A stretch of 22,569 nt of DNA, taken from an uncultured Prevotella sp. (GTDB lineage: Bacteria > Bacteroidota > Bacteroidia > Bacteroidales > Bacteroidaceae). A program made the translations under genes and the position numbers. The stretch is from contig UQTI01000051.1 in the NCBI GenBank assembly GCA_900543975.1, positions 1 to 22,569 of the forward strand, given 5' to 3'. The notes beneath the pieces were generated by a model. The model was given only the letters and a program-made list of their open reading frames with translations, made no database searches and was not told the DNA's origin. Positions 6,069 to 13,903 of this stretch are shown here, piece after piece. Within the stretch, counting starts at the first letter, position 1. Each line of letters opens with the position of its first letter.

Positions 6069-7604
6069 TTACTCGGCAGCCTTGTTGTCAGAAATGAGGT
6101 TCTCGCCCGTCATGTCGGCAGGCTGCTCCAGACCCATGATGTGGAGGATCGAGGGAGCCACGTCGGCGAGGCGTCCGTCACGCACGGTAGCCGAGTTGTT
6201 GTCGGTAACGTAGATGAAGGGCACGGGGTTGAGCGAGTGGGCGGTGTTGGGTGTGCCGTCAGCGTTGATGGCGTTGTCGGCGTTGCCGTGGTCGGCAATG
6301 ATGATCGCCTCATAGTCGTTGGCCTTGGCAGCCTCAATCACATCCTTCACGCAGTTGTCGATGGCGTGTACAGCCTTGGCGATGGCGTTGTAGATGCCGG
6401 TGTGTCCCACCATGTCGCCGTTGGCGAAGTTGACAACGATGAAGTCATACTCCTGTGTGTTTATTGCACCCACCAGCTTGTCCTTAACCTCATAAGCGCT
6501 CATCTCGGGCTTGAGGTCGTAGGTTGCCACGCGTGGCGAGGGCACGAGGATGCGGTCCTCACCCTCATAGGGTTGCTCGCGTCCGCCGTTGAAGAAGAAG
6601 GTGACGTGTGCATATTTCTCTGTCTCTGCTGTGTGGAGCTGGCGCTTGCCCTGCTTTGAGAGATACTCGCCGAGGGTGTCCATGACGTTCTCCTTGGGGA
6701 AGAGGATGTTGACGCCTGTGAACGATGCGTCATAGGGAGTCATGCAGTAATATTGCAGACCAGGGATGGTGTGCATGCCTTCCTCGGGCATGTCCTGCTG
6801 TGTGAGCACCTGTGTGAGCTCCTTGGCGCGGTCGTTGCGGAAGTTCATGAAGATCACCACGTCGCCCTCGCTGATGCGTCCGTCGACGGCGCTGTTGCAG
6901 ATTGGCTTGATGAACTCGTCGGTCACGCCCTCGTCGTAGCTCTCCTGCATGGCCTGCACCATGTCGGTGGCCTGCTTGCCCTGACCCTCAACGAGCAGGT
7001 CGTAAGCCTCTTTCACGCGGTTCCAGCGCTTGTCGCGGTCCATGGCGTAGAAGCGTCCCACGATGTGGGCAATGTGGGCATCGTTCTTCTCGCAGCACTG
7101 CTGCACCTGCTCGATGAAGCCCTTGCCGCTCTTGGGGTCGGTGTCGCGACCGTCCATGAAGCAGTGTACGAAGAGCTGGTCCTTCAGACCATACTCCTTG
7201 CCGATCTCGATGAAGCGGAAGAGATGGTCGAGCGATGAGTGAACGCCGCCTGTTGAGGTGAGGCCCATGAGGTGGAGCTTCTTGCCGTGCTCCTTGGCAT
7301 AAGAAAAGGCGCTGACGATGCCTTCGTTCTTGAGGATAGAACCGTCCTTGCATGCGCGGTTGATCTTCACGAGGTCCTGGTAGACAACGCGACCGGCGCC
7401 GATGTTGAGGTGTCCCACCTCCGAGTTGCCCATCTGTCCGTCGGGCAGACCTACGTTCTCGCCTGATGCCTGGAGCTCAGAGTGTGCGCTCACGGCTGTG
7501 AGGTAGTCGAGATAAGGTGTTGGTGTGTTGAAGATAACGTCGCCTTTGCCATGCTGGCCGATTCCCCATCCGTCGAGAATCATCAATAAAGCTTTCTTTG
7601 CCAT
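6069..7604 (-). CDS. gpmI: 2,3-bisphosphoglycerate-independent phosphoglycerate mutase
   Basis: This 511-residue cytoplasmic glycolytic enzyme interconverts 3- and 2-phosphoglycerate through a phosphoserine. The length is normal for the family. Metal-site and catalytic features are all present: D11 in LDGWG, the nucleophile S61 in GNSEVGHLNIGAGR, H122 in GGVHSS, the DGRDTDP loop (151-157), R184 and R190 in the GRFYAMDRD segment, and the C-terminal alkaline-phosphatase-like sites NFANGDMVGHTG and IADHGNADN. The ATG at 7604 starts directly with AKKALLMILDGWG, as expected. It is a single-gene unit with its own consensus promoter (7768-7798), a leader of about 155 bases, and a hairpin after the stop. 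Codon use is GC-rich, like the other housekeeping genes here. Confidence 0.97.
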   Translation of the reverse strand: MAKKALLMILDGWGIGQHGKGDVIFNTPTPYLDYLTAVSAHSELQASGENVGLPDGQMGNSEVGHLNIGAGRVVYQDLVKINRACKDGSILKNEGIVSAFSYAKEHGKKLHLMGLTSTGGVHSSLDHLFRFIEIGKEYGLKDQLFVHCFMDGRDTDPKSGKGFIEQVQQCCEKNDAHIAHIVGRFYAMDRDKRWNRVKEAYDLLVEGQGKQATDMVQAMQESYDEGVTDEFIKPICNSAVDGRISEGDVVIFMNFRNDRAKELTQVLTQQDMPEEGMHTIPGLQYYCMTPYDASFTGVNILFPKENVMDTLGEYLSKQGKRQLHTAETEKYAHVTFFFNGGREQPYEGEDRILVPSPRVATYDLKPEMSAYEVKDKLVGAINTQEYDFIVVNFANGDMVGHTGIYNAIAKAVHAIDNCVKDVIEAAKANDYEAIIIADHGNADNAINADGTPNTAHSLNPVPFIYVTDNNSATVRDGRLADVAPSILHIMGLEQPADMTGENLISDNKAAE

Positions 7605-7767
7605 AATAGTGAAATAATCTGATTTATGTTGTTTTTATTTTTTATGCTTGTCGTCCCAACGTTTAAGCTTACCGTTCTCTAAGCGTTTTTAAGCTTGTCG
7701 TTTCTTTTTCCGTTCGCGCTTGGGTGCGCGGACCCTCTTGAATCGCGTTCTATCTTGTTAGACAATG

Positions 7768-7798
7768 CAAAGTTAGCAAGTTTTTGGTTAACAGCAAA
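7768..7798 (-). promoter_or_regulatory. Consensus promoter of gpmI
   Basis: On the minus strand TTTG (7795-7798) is followed by exactly 19 bases and TAACTTTG (7768-7775). The implied leader of about 155 bases contains three degenerate copies of an (a/t)agctt(g/a)ccgt-like motif near 7644, 7665 and 7691; no riboswitch was recognised. Confidence 0.75.
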
Positions 7799-7899
7799 CA
7801 AAAGCGCTGTATTTTATTTTTTCAGCTGTAAAAACAACAAAAATTTATAATCTTAATATTTTAAAAACAATAGGCATTAAAGCAAACTTCTTGAGAGGG

Positions 7900-7931
7900 T
7901 TTAAAGACAATAGAGACAATAGAGACAATTT
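7900..7931 (+). repeat. Left inverted-repeat arm of the GxxExxY cassette (copy B)
   Basis: Thirty-two bases consisting of ttt, aaagacaat, then agagacaat twice, then tt. It is the exact reverse complement of 8503-8534 and is related to copy A at 1192-1218. Confidence 0.9.
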
Positions 7932-7985
7932 TTTTATTGTTGAATTTTTTTATTTGTCTGCCTCCGTAAAAAGAAGACCAAACAT

Positions 7986-8414
7986 TTAAAGACCTATCGG
8001 TTTTCCAAACATGTTGAAGATTTCGTTATTCTCGTCATCATAGAGATAGCGCTCTAACTCAAGGCGTTTTGGAGCAAAGTTTACAAGAATTCCATGGTTT
8101 ATTCGAAGTAAACGCATATAATTATAAAGCTGAGCGCGATGATTCTCGCTAAGAAATGTAACTGCCTTACACTCAACAATGATATCTTTCTTACAAAGAA
8201 AATCTATGCGAAAAGAAGCACTCATCTTTTTTCCATGATACAAAGGATGGAAAGACAACTCTCTTTCATAAGCAACATTCATTTCCTTCAATTGCATTTC
8301 CAAGGCTTCTTGGTAGCAACTCTCATTAAGCCCTATCCCTAACTCATTACGAACTTCATATATGGCACCCACGATGTCATACATAAATTTTTTGCTTTCT
8401 TCGATTTCTACCAT
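7986..8414 (-). CDS. GxxExxY family protein (PD-(D/E)XK-like)
   Basis: A 142-residue cytoplasmic protein of the usual family length. The defining motif G-L-N-E-S-C-Y lies at residues 28-34. A nuclease-like core is visible: an Asp in FRIDFL followed by IIVECKA, which fits the D...ExK pattern of the PD-(D/E)XK superfamily, then HRAQLYNYMRLL and GILVNF. The family's cellular role is not established; catalysis on nucleic acid is an inference from the fold. The gene is more AT-rich than gpmI and the beta-galactosidase on either side and is enclosed by inverted 32-bp repeats, suggesting a separate origin. No consensus promoter was seen upstream of the ATG at 8414. Confidence 0.88.
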   Translation of the reverse strand: MVEIEESKKFMYDIVGAIYEVRNELGIGLNESCYQEALEMQLKEMNVAYERELSFHPLYHGKKMSASFRIDFLCKKDIIVECKAVTFLSENHRAQLYNYMRLLRINHGILVNFAPKRLELERYLYDDENNEIFNMFGKPIGL

Positions 8415-8502
8415 AAGCTCTTTCTATAAAAAATCAAGATTGTTCAATGAGTTAACGCCTTATTTGCTTCATTATTGTAATAAAAGCCCATATTTTCAAT
8501 TT

Positions 8503-8534
8503 AAATTGTCTCTATTGTCTCTATTGTCTTTAAA
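8503..8534 (-). repeat. Right inverted-repeat arm of the GxxExxY cassette (copy C)
   Basis: Exact reverse complement of 7900-7931 over 32 bases, again three 9-bp units. It ends about 57 bases before the -33 element of the beta-galactosidase promoter. Confidence 0.9.
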
Positions 8535-8590
8535 ACAACCGCTAGAAGGCTTTCAAGAACAAGAAAAAACATAGAAAAAAAGGAAGATGC

Positions 8591-8621
8591 TTTGCATTGT
8601 CTTTTAATTGCATTATCTTTG
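8591..8621 (+). promoter_or_regulatory. Consensus promoter of the beta-galactosidase gene
   Basis: TTTG (8591-8594), 19 bases, then TATCTTTG (8614-8621). The expected transcript start is near 8628, giving a leader of about 70 bases before the ATG at 8697. Confidence 0.75.
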
Positions 8622-8696
8622 CAAAAAGAACACACAACAAGTTTTATCACCAACCCTCACCACAAAGAGGGCTAAAAACCAAAAACCAAAGATAAT

Positions 8697-11600
8697 ATGA
8701 AAAATCTCTTTATGACACTCGCCGTGATGAGCCTGTGCTCAGCAACGGTAGCGGCACAAACAGCCAAGCCGGCGAAAGCAGCGAAGGCGGCAAAGGCAGC
8801 CAAAGCAGCATTGGCCGACAAGGCAGCAGAAGCCAAAGAGACGGTGCCGTCGTTTACCGAATGGCACGACCTGCAGGTGAACGCCATCAACCGCTTCCCT
8901 CTACACTCTCATTTCTTCGCCTACGAGAACCGCGACGCGGCGCTGAAGGGCGACATGAAAGGCAGCGGCAACTATCTGTCGCTCAACGGCGTGTGGAAGT
9001 TTAAATGGGTGAAGAACGCCGACGAGCGACCCACCGACTTCTTTGACCCCGCACTCGACGACAAGGCATGGGGCACGATGGAGGTGCCTGCCGTGTGGGA
9101 GCTGAACGGATATGGCGACCCCGAATATGTGAACGTGGGCTTCGCCTGGCGCGGACATTTCACAAACAACCCGCCAATGGTGCCCGTGAAAGACAACCAT
9201 GTGGGTTCATACCGACGCACCATTGACCTGCCTGCTTCGTGGAACGGACGACAGGTCATTGCCCACTTCGGAAGCGTGACCTCAAACATGTATCTCTACG
9301 TCAACGGACAGTTTGCCGGCTATGCCGAAGACTCAAAGGTGGCAGCCGAATTTGACATCACGCCCTACCTGCGACCGGGCAAGAACCTCATCGCCTTCCA
9401 GACATTCCGCTGGAGCGACGGCTCCTACTGTGAGGACCAGGACTTCTGGCGCCTCAGCGGCGTGGCACGCGACTGCTACCTCTACAGCCGCTCACCCATG
9501 GCACACATTGACAACCTCCAGATAACGCCCGACCTCGACGCACACTATGAGAACGGACAGCTCAGCGTGAAGGTCAACATGAAAGGCTCTGCCATGTTCG
9601 TGTTCGACCTCATCGACCCACAGGGCAACCAGGTCACACGAAAGGTCATCAACGCATCGAAGGTGAAGAGCAAGACGGGAGGACCGGCGGTGCTGAAGCA
9701 CACGCTTAAGTTTGACGTGCAGAACCCGCAGAAGTGGACAGCGGAGACGCCACACCTCTACACCCTCGTGGCAACGGTGAAGCAGAACGACAAGGACGTG
9801 GAGTCGGTGCCCGTGAAGGTGGGCTTCCGCAAGATAGAGATCAAGAACGCCCAGCTGCTCGTCAACGGACAGCCCGTGCTCATAAAGGGCGCCAACCGCC
9901 ACGAGATGGATCCCGACAAGGGATATGTGGTGTCAAGAGAGCGCATGATACAAGACCTCACGCTCATGAAGCGCTTCAACATCAACGCTGTGCGCACATG
10001 CCATTATCCTGACGATCCGATGTGGTATGACCTCTGCGACCAGTATGGCATATACCTCTGCGCCGAAGCAAACCAGGAGAGCCACGGCTTCCAGTATGAC
10101 GACACATCGGAGGCAAAGAAGCCGCAGTTTGCAAAACAGATCATGGAGCGCAACCAGCACAACGTGATGATGCACTTTAACCATCCGAGCATTATCTACT
10201 GGTCGCTGGGCAACGAGACGGTCGACGGACCCAACTTCACGGCAGCACACGACTGGATAAGACAGACCGACCCCTCACGACCCATCCACTGGGAACGCGC
10301 GGGGCTGGGCAGCAACACCGACATCTTCTGTCCGATGTATTACCCACACGCCGACTGTGAGCGCTACGCCTCTGACCCGAAGATCACAAAGCCGCTCATA
10401 CAGTGTGAATATGCCCACGCCATGGGCAACTCGGGCGGCGGATTCAAGGAATATTGGGACCTGGTGCGCAAGTATCCTAAATATCAGGGTGGCTTCATCT
10501 GGGACTTCGTGGACCAGGGCTTGCGCGGAAAAGACGCTGAGGGACGCAGCATATATAAATATGGTGGCGACTACAACTCTTACGACCCATCAGACAACAA
10601 CTTCAACTGTAACGGTCTGGTTTCGCCCGACCGCGTGCCTAACCCGCACATGTATGAGACAGGCTTCTACTATCAGAACATCTGGACCTCGCCCGTGGAC
10701 CTCGCCAACGGCGTGGTGACGGTGAAGAACGAAAACTTCTTCCGCACGCTCGACAACGTGTCGCTCTCTTGGAGCATCATGGAGGACGGCGTGGAGACAG
10801 CCAACGGAACAGAGGCCAACATCGACGTGAAGCCGCAGGAGACGAAGCAGATCAAGCTGCCGTTCACCGTGAGCACAGCCAAGGACGGCAAGGAACGACT
10901 GGTGAACATCGAGTATCGTCTGAAGAAGGCTGAGCCGCTCATGGAGGCAGGACAGGTGGTCGCTTACCAGCAGCTCGCCGTCGACGGATGGCAGGGCAAC
11001 GACATCACCACACCCTCTGCCGAGCAAAAGGTCATGATGGCGAAGGAAGGCAAGAAGGCGAAGATTGACAACGGAAAGAAGACTCAGGAGCTGAGCGTCA
11101 GGACACACAGCGTGAACGTGGCATGGGACAAGACAACGGGTCTGCTCACACGCTACGACGTGAACGGCAAGCAACTCCTCGGCGAGGGCGGCACGCTGAA
11201 GCCCAACTTCTGGCGCGCCGTGACCGACAACGACATGGGTAGCGGCATAAACAAGAGCTACAAGGCGTGGTTCAACCCCGAGATGAACCTCAAGAGCATC
11301 GACATAAAGAAGGGTGACAAGGGATCGGCTGACGTGGCTGTGGTGACAGCTACCTACGACATGCCTGAGGTTAAGGCCAAGCTCACGCTCACCTACAACG
11401 TGGCTACCGACGGCTCAATGGCGGTTACACAGGCGCTGGCCACAACCAAGGGTGCAAAGGTGAGCCCCATGTTCCGCTTCGGAATGGTCATGGAGCTGCC
11501 TTACAACATGGACCAGTCGACCTTCTACGGCCGCGGACCGATAGAAAACTATGCTGACCGCAAGCTGTCACAGAACATCGGCATATATAAGCAGACAGCC

Positions 11601-11957
11601 GATGAGCAGTTCTTCCCCTATGTGCGTCCGCAGGAGACAGGTACAAAGAGCGACATTCGCTGGTGGAAGCAGACCGATGCCGACGGCAACGGCTTCACCG
11701 TGCTCTCTGACAAGGAGTTTTCCGCAAGCGCCCTCCACTACTCTATCGCTGACCTCAACGACGGCGACGAGAAGGAGCAGCGCCACTCGCCACAGGTGCC
11801 TAAGTCGCGCTTCACAAACCTCTGCCTCGACCTCGCACAGACTGGCGTGGGCGGTGTGGACAGCTGGAGCCCCAACGCCATCGCGCTACCACAATATCGT
11901 GTCGACTATAAGGACATGGTGTTTAAGGTTCTTTTAAAGGTAAAAAAGGACATTTAA
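8697..11957 (+). CDS. lacZ: Glycoside hydrolase family 2 beta-galactosidase, exported
   Basis: A 1086-residue enzyme, longer than the roughly 1020 of cytoplasmic LacZ because of an N-terminal signal peptide (1-20) and a Lys/Ala-rich tract (about 23-48). Domain order fits LacZ-type GH2: jelly-roll (about 60-280), Ig-like (280-390), TIM barrel (390-690), a second Ig-like domain, and the beta-galactosidase small-chain domain (about 810-1075). The acid/base is E507 in WSLGNE, the nucleophile E571 in IQCEYAHAMGNSGG, and the Mg-site pair E461/H463 in EANQESHG. It probably hydrolyses terminal beta-galactosides of dietary or host glycans in the periplasm. It is a single-gene unit with its own promoter and no adjacent susC/susD. 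The last codons (LLKVKKDI) are encoded by an intergenic-type repeat. Confidence 0.95.
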   Translation: MKNLFMTLAVMSLCSATVAAQTAKPAKAAKAAKAAKAALADKAAEAKETVPSFTEWHDLQVNAINRFPLHSHFFAYENRDAALKGDMKGSGNYLSLNGVWKFKWVKNADERPTDFFDPALDDKAWGTMEVPAVWELNGYGDPEYVNVGFAWRGHFTNNPPMVPVKDNHVGSYRRTIDLPASWNGRQVIAHFGSVTSNMYLYVNGQFAGYAEDSKVAAEFDITPYLRPGKNLIAFQTFRWSDGSYCEDQDFWRLSGVARDCYLYSRSPMAHIDNLQITPDLDAHYENGQLSVKVNMKGSAMFVFDLIDPQGNQVTRKVINASKVKSKTGGPAVLKHTLKFDVQNPQKWTAETPHLYTLVATVKQNDKDVESVPVKVGFRKIEIKNAQLLVNGQPVLIKGANRHEMDPDKGYVVSRERMIQDLTLMKRFNINAVRTCHYPDDPMWYDLCDQYGIYLCAEANQESHGFQYDDTSEAKKPQFAKQIMERNQHNVMMHFNHPSIIYWSLGNETVDGPNFTAAHDWIRQTDPSRPIHWERAGLGSNTDIFCPMYYPHADCERYASDPKITKPLIQCEYAHAMGNSGGGFKEYWDLVRKYPKYQGGFIWDFVDQGLRGKDAEGRSIYKYGGDYNSYDPSDNNFNCNGLVSPDRVPNPHMYETGFYYQNIWTSPVDLANGVVTVKNENFFRTLDNVSLSWSIMEDGVETANGTEANIDVKPQETKQIKLPFTVSTAKDGKERLVNIEYRLKKAEPLMEAGQVVAYQQLAVDGWQGNDITTPSAEQKVMMAKEGKKAKIDNGKKTQELSVRTHSVNVAWDKTTGLLTRYDVNGKQLLGEGGTLKPNFWRAVTDNDMGSGINKSYKAWFNPEMNLKSIDIKKGDKGSADVAVVTATYDMPEVKAKLTLTYNVATDGSMAVTQALATTKGAKVSPMFRFGMVMELPYNMDQSTFYGRGPIENYADRKLSQNIGIYKQTADEQFFPYVRPQETGTKSDIRWWKQTDADGNGFTVLSDKEFSASALHYSIADLNDGDEKEQRHSPQVPKSRFTNLCLDLAQTGVGGVDSWSPNAIALPQYRVDYKDMVFKVLLKVKKDI

Positions 11958-12003
11958 AGGTAAAAAAGACATTTAAAAGTAAAAAGGTAAAAAGGTAAAA
12001 AAG
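11934..12003 (+). repeat. A-rich tandem repeat overlapping the beta-galactosidase 3' end
   Basis: Units of about 20 bp (ttaaaggtaaaaaaggacat) at 11934-11953, then a 19-bp copy at 11954-11972, then decaying copies reduced to taaaaagg steps up to about 12003. The first unit codes for the last residues of the enzyme and its stop codon. A weak hairpin (aaagggct with agccccttt) follows at about 11999-12034. Confidence 0.8.
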
Positions 12004-12063
12004 GGCTGACGCCTTGAAAGGGAAAGCCCCTTTGTCGTGTCAAAGAGGCTTGATGGTCATCGT

Positions 12064-12153
12064 ACCCCGACCGAGGTACACACGCACCCCGACCGAGGTA
12101 CACACGCATCCCGACCGAGGTACGCACACATCCCGACCGAGGTACGCCGACAC
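12064..12153. repeat. Four tandem copies of a 22-bp cccgaccgaggtac repeat
   Basis: Units accccgaccgaggtacacac+gc start at 12064 and 12086, and variants beginning atcccgaccgaggtac start at 12108 and 12130. The core cccgaccgaggtac is invariant while the 3' half varies. The unit length is not a multiple of three, and open frames through it in both directions are low-complexity, so no gene is called. Confidence 0.88.
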
Positions 12154-12185
12154 GTCAGCCCAAACAACCTATCATCACCTATAAG

Positions 12186-12222
12186 AAAAGGCACAGCTCT
12201 CTTCGAAGCTGTGCCTTTTTTT
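12186..12222 (+). terminator. Intrinsic terminator in the 12.0-12.35 kb repeat region
   Basis: The stem aaggcacagct pairs with agctgtgcctt around the loop ctcttcga, followed by seven T (12216-12222). The left side is also A-rich, so it could work on both strands between the convergent beta-galactosidase and LOG-protein genes. Confidence 0.8.
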
Positions 12223-12240
12223 GTTCTATCTAAAGCCTGT

Positions 12241-12342
12241 TCAACCAAGCTATCGCTTAACCAAGCCGTCGCTAAGCCGCTGCTTAACCAAGCCGTTGCT
12301 TAACCAAGCTATCGCTAAGCTGCTGCTTAACCGAGCCTCAGC
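12241..12342. repeat. Composite 16-bp/11-bp repeat in the order A A B A A B A
   Basis: A units (ttaaccaagcnntngc, 16 bp) start at 12241, 12257, 12284, 12300 and 12327. B units (taagcygctgc, 11 bp) start at 12273 and 12316. The higher-order unit A-A-B is 43 bp and occurs twice. The array ends 12 bases before the stop of the LOG-family gene. Confidence 0.85.
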
Positions 12343-12353
12343 TTAAGCCCGTT

Positions 12354-12890
12354 CTATCCCTCACTCGCAATGCGCTTAATGTCCTCAAGGTTGTTAGCCA
12401 CAGGAAGCGAGGTCTCGAAACCTGGGCGCAACATGCCTTGCTGGCGCATGCTGTCGAGCAGGGCGAGGAGCGGGTTCCAGAAGCCACCGATGTTGTAGAG
12501 CACCACGCGCTTGTGGTGATAGCCTATCGAGGCGGCAGCAACGACGGTGAAGATCTCGTCGAGGGTGCCGACACCACCGGGGAGAGCAATGATGAGGTCG
12601 CTGCGCTCTATCATCAACGCCTTGCGGTCGTTAAGGTTGTCGCAGGCAATGTTGACATCTATACAGTCGCTCGCACGACCCGTCTTCTCAAGAATGGTGG
12701 GAACAACGCCGATGACCATGGCACCGGCATCGTGCGCCTCACGAGCCACAGCCTCCATCAGTCCGAGGTTGGCACCGCCATAGACGAGCGCATGTCCCTC
12801 ATGGCCTATCCAGCGGCCAAGCTCACGGGCAGCATCAAAAAACTCGGCGGCAATGTTGTTATTGGCCGAACAGAAAACGCAGACGTTCAT
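12354..12890 (-). CDS. LOG family (TIGR00730) phosphoribohydrolase
   Basis: With the start at ATG 12890 the protein has 178 residues and begins MNVCVFCSANN, the normal family start. The alternative ATG at 12938 would overlap the upstream gene and add 16 atypical residues. Family marks are VYGGANLGLM (36-45), D88-R89-K90, and PGGVGTLDE (104-112), the nucleotide-binding and catalytic motif of Lonely Guy proteins, which release the base from cytokinin-type or other nucleoside 5'-monophosphates. In bacteria the physiological substrate is often unknown, and annotation as lysine decarboxylase would be wrong. It follows the DUF3332 gene by 26 bases, probably as an operon. Confidence 0.9.
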   Translation of the reverse strand: MNVCVFCSANNNIAAEFFDAARELGRWIGHEGHALVYGGANLGLMEAVAREAHDAGAMVIGVVPTILEKTGRASDCIDVNIACDNLNDRKALMIERSDLIIALPGGVGTLDEIFTVVAAASIGYHHKRVVLYNIGGFWNPLLALLDSMRQQGMLRPGFETSLPVANNLEDIKRIASEG

Positions 12891-12916
12891 TTTATGACAC
12901 CTTTTGTCTCCAATCC

Positions 12917-13468
12917 TTATCTTGCTGCATAGAAGCAAGCACCGTTCATGGCCATGCGAGCCTGGAACAGGCCAGCCTCATCCTGTGAAACCTTGATGTC
13001 GGTGCCGTTGGGCAGGAAAGCCTGAACGGTGCCATCCTCGTTGAAGCGGAACAGATCGGTCACGGTGCCGTTCTCTTCCTCCTGCCAGGTCTTGGTGTCC
13101 TTGTTGTAGATGAACTTGATGACCTCGCCGGTGGGCTTCTTTATAGAATAGCCATCCTTAAGGGTTGTCACGGCATAATAGCGGCCGTCCTGTCCCTGCA
13201 CCTCAACGGTCTTGCCCACACGCTGTGCCACGGGGTTGCTGCCTGACCAGAACTCGATGGTGTTGAGCACCAGCACGTCGACAACACTACACACAGCATA
13301 AGCTGGAGAGATGATGAGGAATATAAGCTCATTGAGGAATCTCTCACTTGTAGCCGACTTATTCCATCTGGCCAACTTGTTAAACAGACTGAACGAACCA
13401 ACACATGAGTTGGTGAGCAGCACGCCCGCAAGGAGCACAACCGCAACCTTAAGATGTCTCATTCTCAT
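12917..13468 (-). CDS. DUF3332 family lipoprotein
   Basis: A 183-residue protein with a signal peptide ending in LLTNSC, putting the lipidated Cys at residue 22. The mature start CVGSFSLFNKLARWN, the hydrophobic segment FLNELIFLIISPAYAVCSVVDVLVLNTIEFWSG, typed here in two parts (FLNELIFLIISPAYAV and CSVVDVLVLNTIEFWSG), and NPVAQRVG match DUF3332. The C-terminal half is beta-rich with repeated short strands (YYAVTTLKDGYSI, IKFIYNKDTKTW, LFRFNEDGTVQAFLPNG). The function is unknown; it is an envelope lipoprotein with possible membrane association. It is the first gene of a pair with the LOG protein. A near-consensus -7 box (TAACTTAG, 13507-13514, one mismatch) lies upstream without a clear -33. 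Confidence 0.88.
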   Translation of the reverse strand: MRMRHLKVAVVLLAGVLLTNSCVGSFSLFNKLARWNKSATSERFLNELIFLIISPAYAVCSVVDVLVLNTIEFWSGSNPVAQRVGKTVEVQGQDGRYYAVTTLKDGYSIKKPTGEVIKFIYNKDTKTWQEEENGTVTDLFRFNEDGTVQAFLPNGTDIKVSQDEAGLFQARMAMNGACFYAAR

Positions 13469-13611
13469 AATTTTATGGTTTTAGTTAAAAAAATCAATTT
13501 GAGTTGCTAAGTTAAGCATTTATCCTTAATGAGCATAGCATGTGAGAGTTTTTTAACATTATTTTTTTGAGAATAAGCCGCGCTTTTGGCTGCTAACTCA
13601 TTCTTTTTCAC

Positions 13612-13619
13612 TAACTTTG
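13612..13619 (+). promoter_or_regulatory. -7 box for the DEAD-box helicase gene
   Basis: TAACTTTG on the plus strand. The nearest TTTG upstream is 23 bases away, longer than usual. It implies a leader of about 275 bases. Confidence 0.5.
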
Positions 13620-13633
13620 CACCCGCAACGCCG

Positions 13634-13861
13634 CCGACAAGACTGTCGGTAGAACATTTTCGTTAAGCCAGATGAGCAAAGCCAAGCTTGCTTGAGCTTT
13701 GCCATGGCGAGAAAATGTGCTATGAAATAGAGCGTTTTCGGGAGGTTTCTTCACCCTGTTTATACATCTTTTTTAGAGATATTGAGGATTATGGCCGGGA
13801 GGGTGAGCGCACTTCCCCCTGAGAATTATTTTTTATTTTTCAAGCAGCACAGACATGCTGC
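13634..13861 (+). promoter_or_regulatory. Structured 5' leader of the DEAD-box helicase gene
   Basis: Three hairpins are visible in the 275-base leader. The first pairs 13634-13639 (ccgaca) with 13644-13649. The largest closes acattttc (13654-13661) with gaaaatgt (13711-13718) and contains nested pairs gcca/tggc (13667-13670 with 13705-13708) and gcaaagc/gctttgc (13676-13682 with 13696-13702). The third pairs 13844-13849 (gcagca) with 13856-13861, about 43 bases before the start codon. Long structured leaders are typical of cold-regulated RNA helicase genes; a regulatory role here is inferred. Confidence 0.45.
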
Positions 13862-13903
13862 ATCATTGCGGCACAGACCGCACAGAAGAAACAACAAGAC
13901 ACA

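Larger units (their letters stand above)
7900..8534. mobile_element. Candidate inverted-repeat-bounded cassette carrying a GxxExxY gene
   Basis: A 635-bp segment bounded by perfect 32-bp inverted repeats contains a single AT-rich gene (GxxExxY, 7986-8414). It sits between the divergent promoters of gpmI and the beta-galactosidase. No transposase is encoded, so it would have to be non-autonomous, or the repeats may serve another role. No target-site duplication could be identified, because similarity continues loosely outside the arms. That it moves is an inference. Confidence 0.4.

Noticed and set aside
8697..11957. Polysaccharide utilisation locus around the beta-galactosidase
   Set aside because: No susC/susD pair, sensor or other glycosidase is adjacent; the nearest, GH76, is 10 kb away and separately transcribed.
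12037..12303. Open frames on both strands through the 22-bp array and terminator
   Set aside because: They cross a terminator and low-complexity repeats and have no gene signals.
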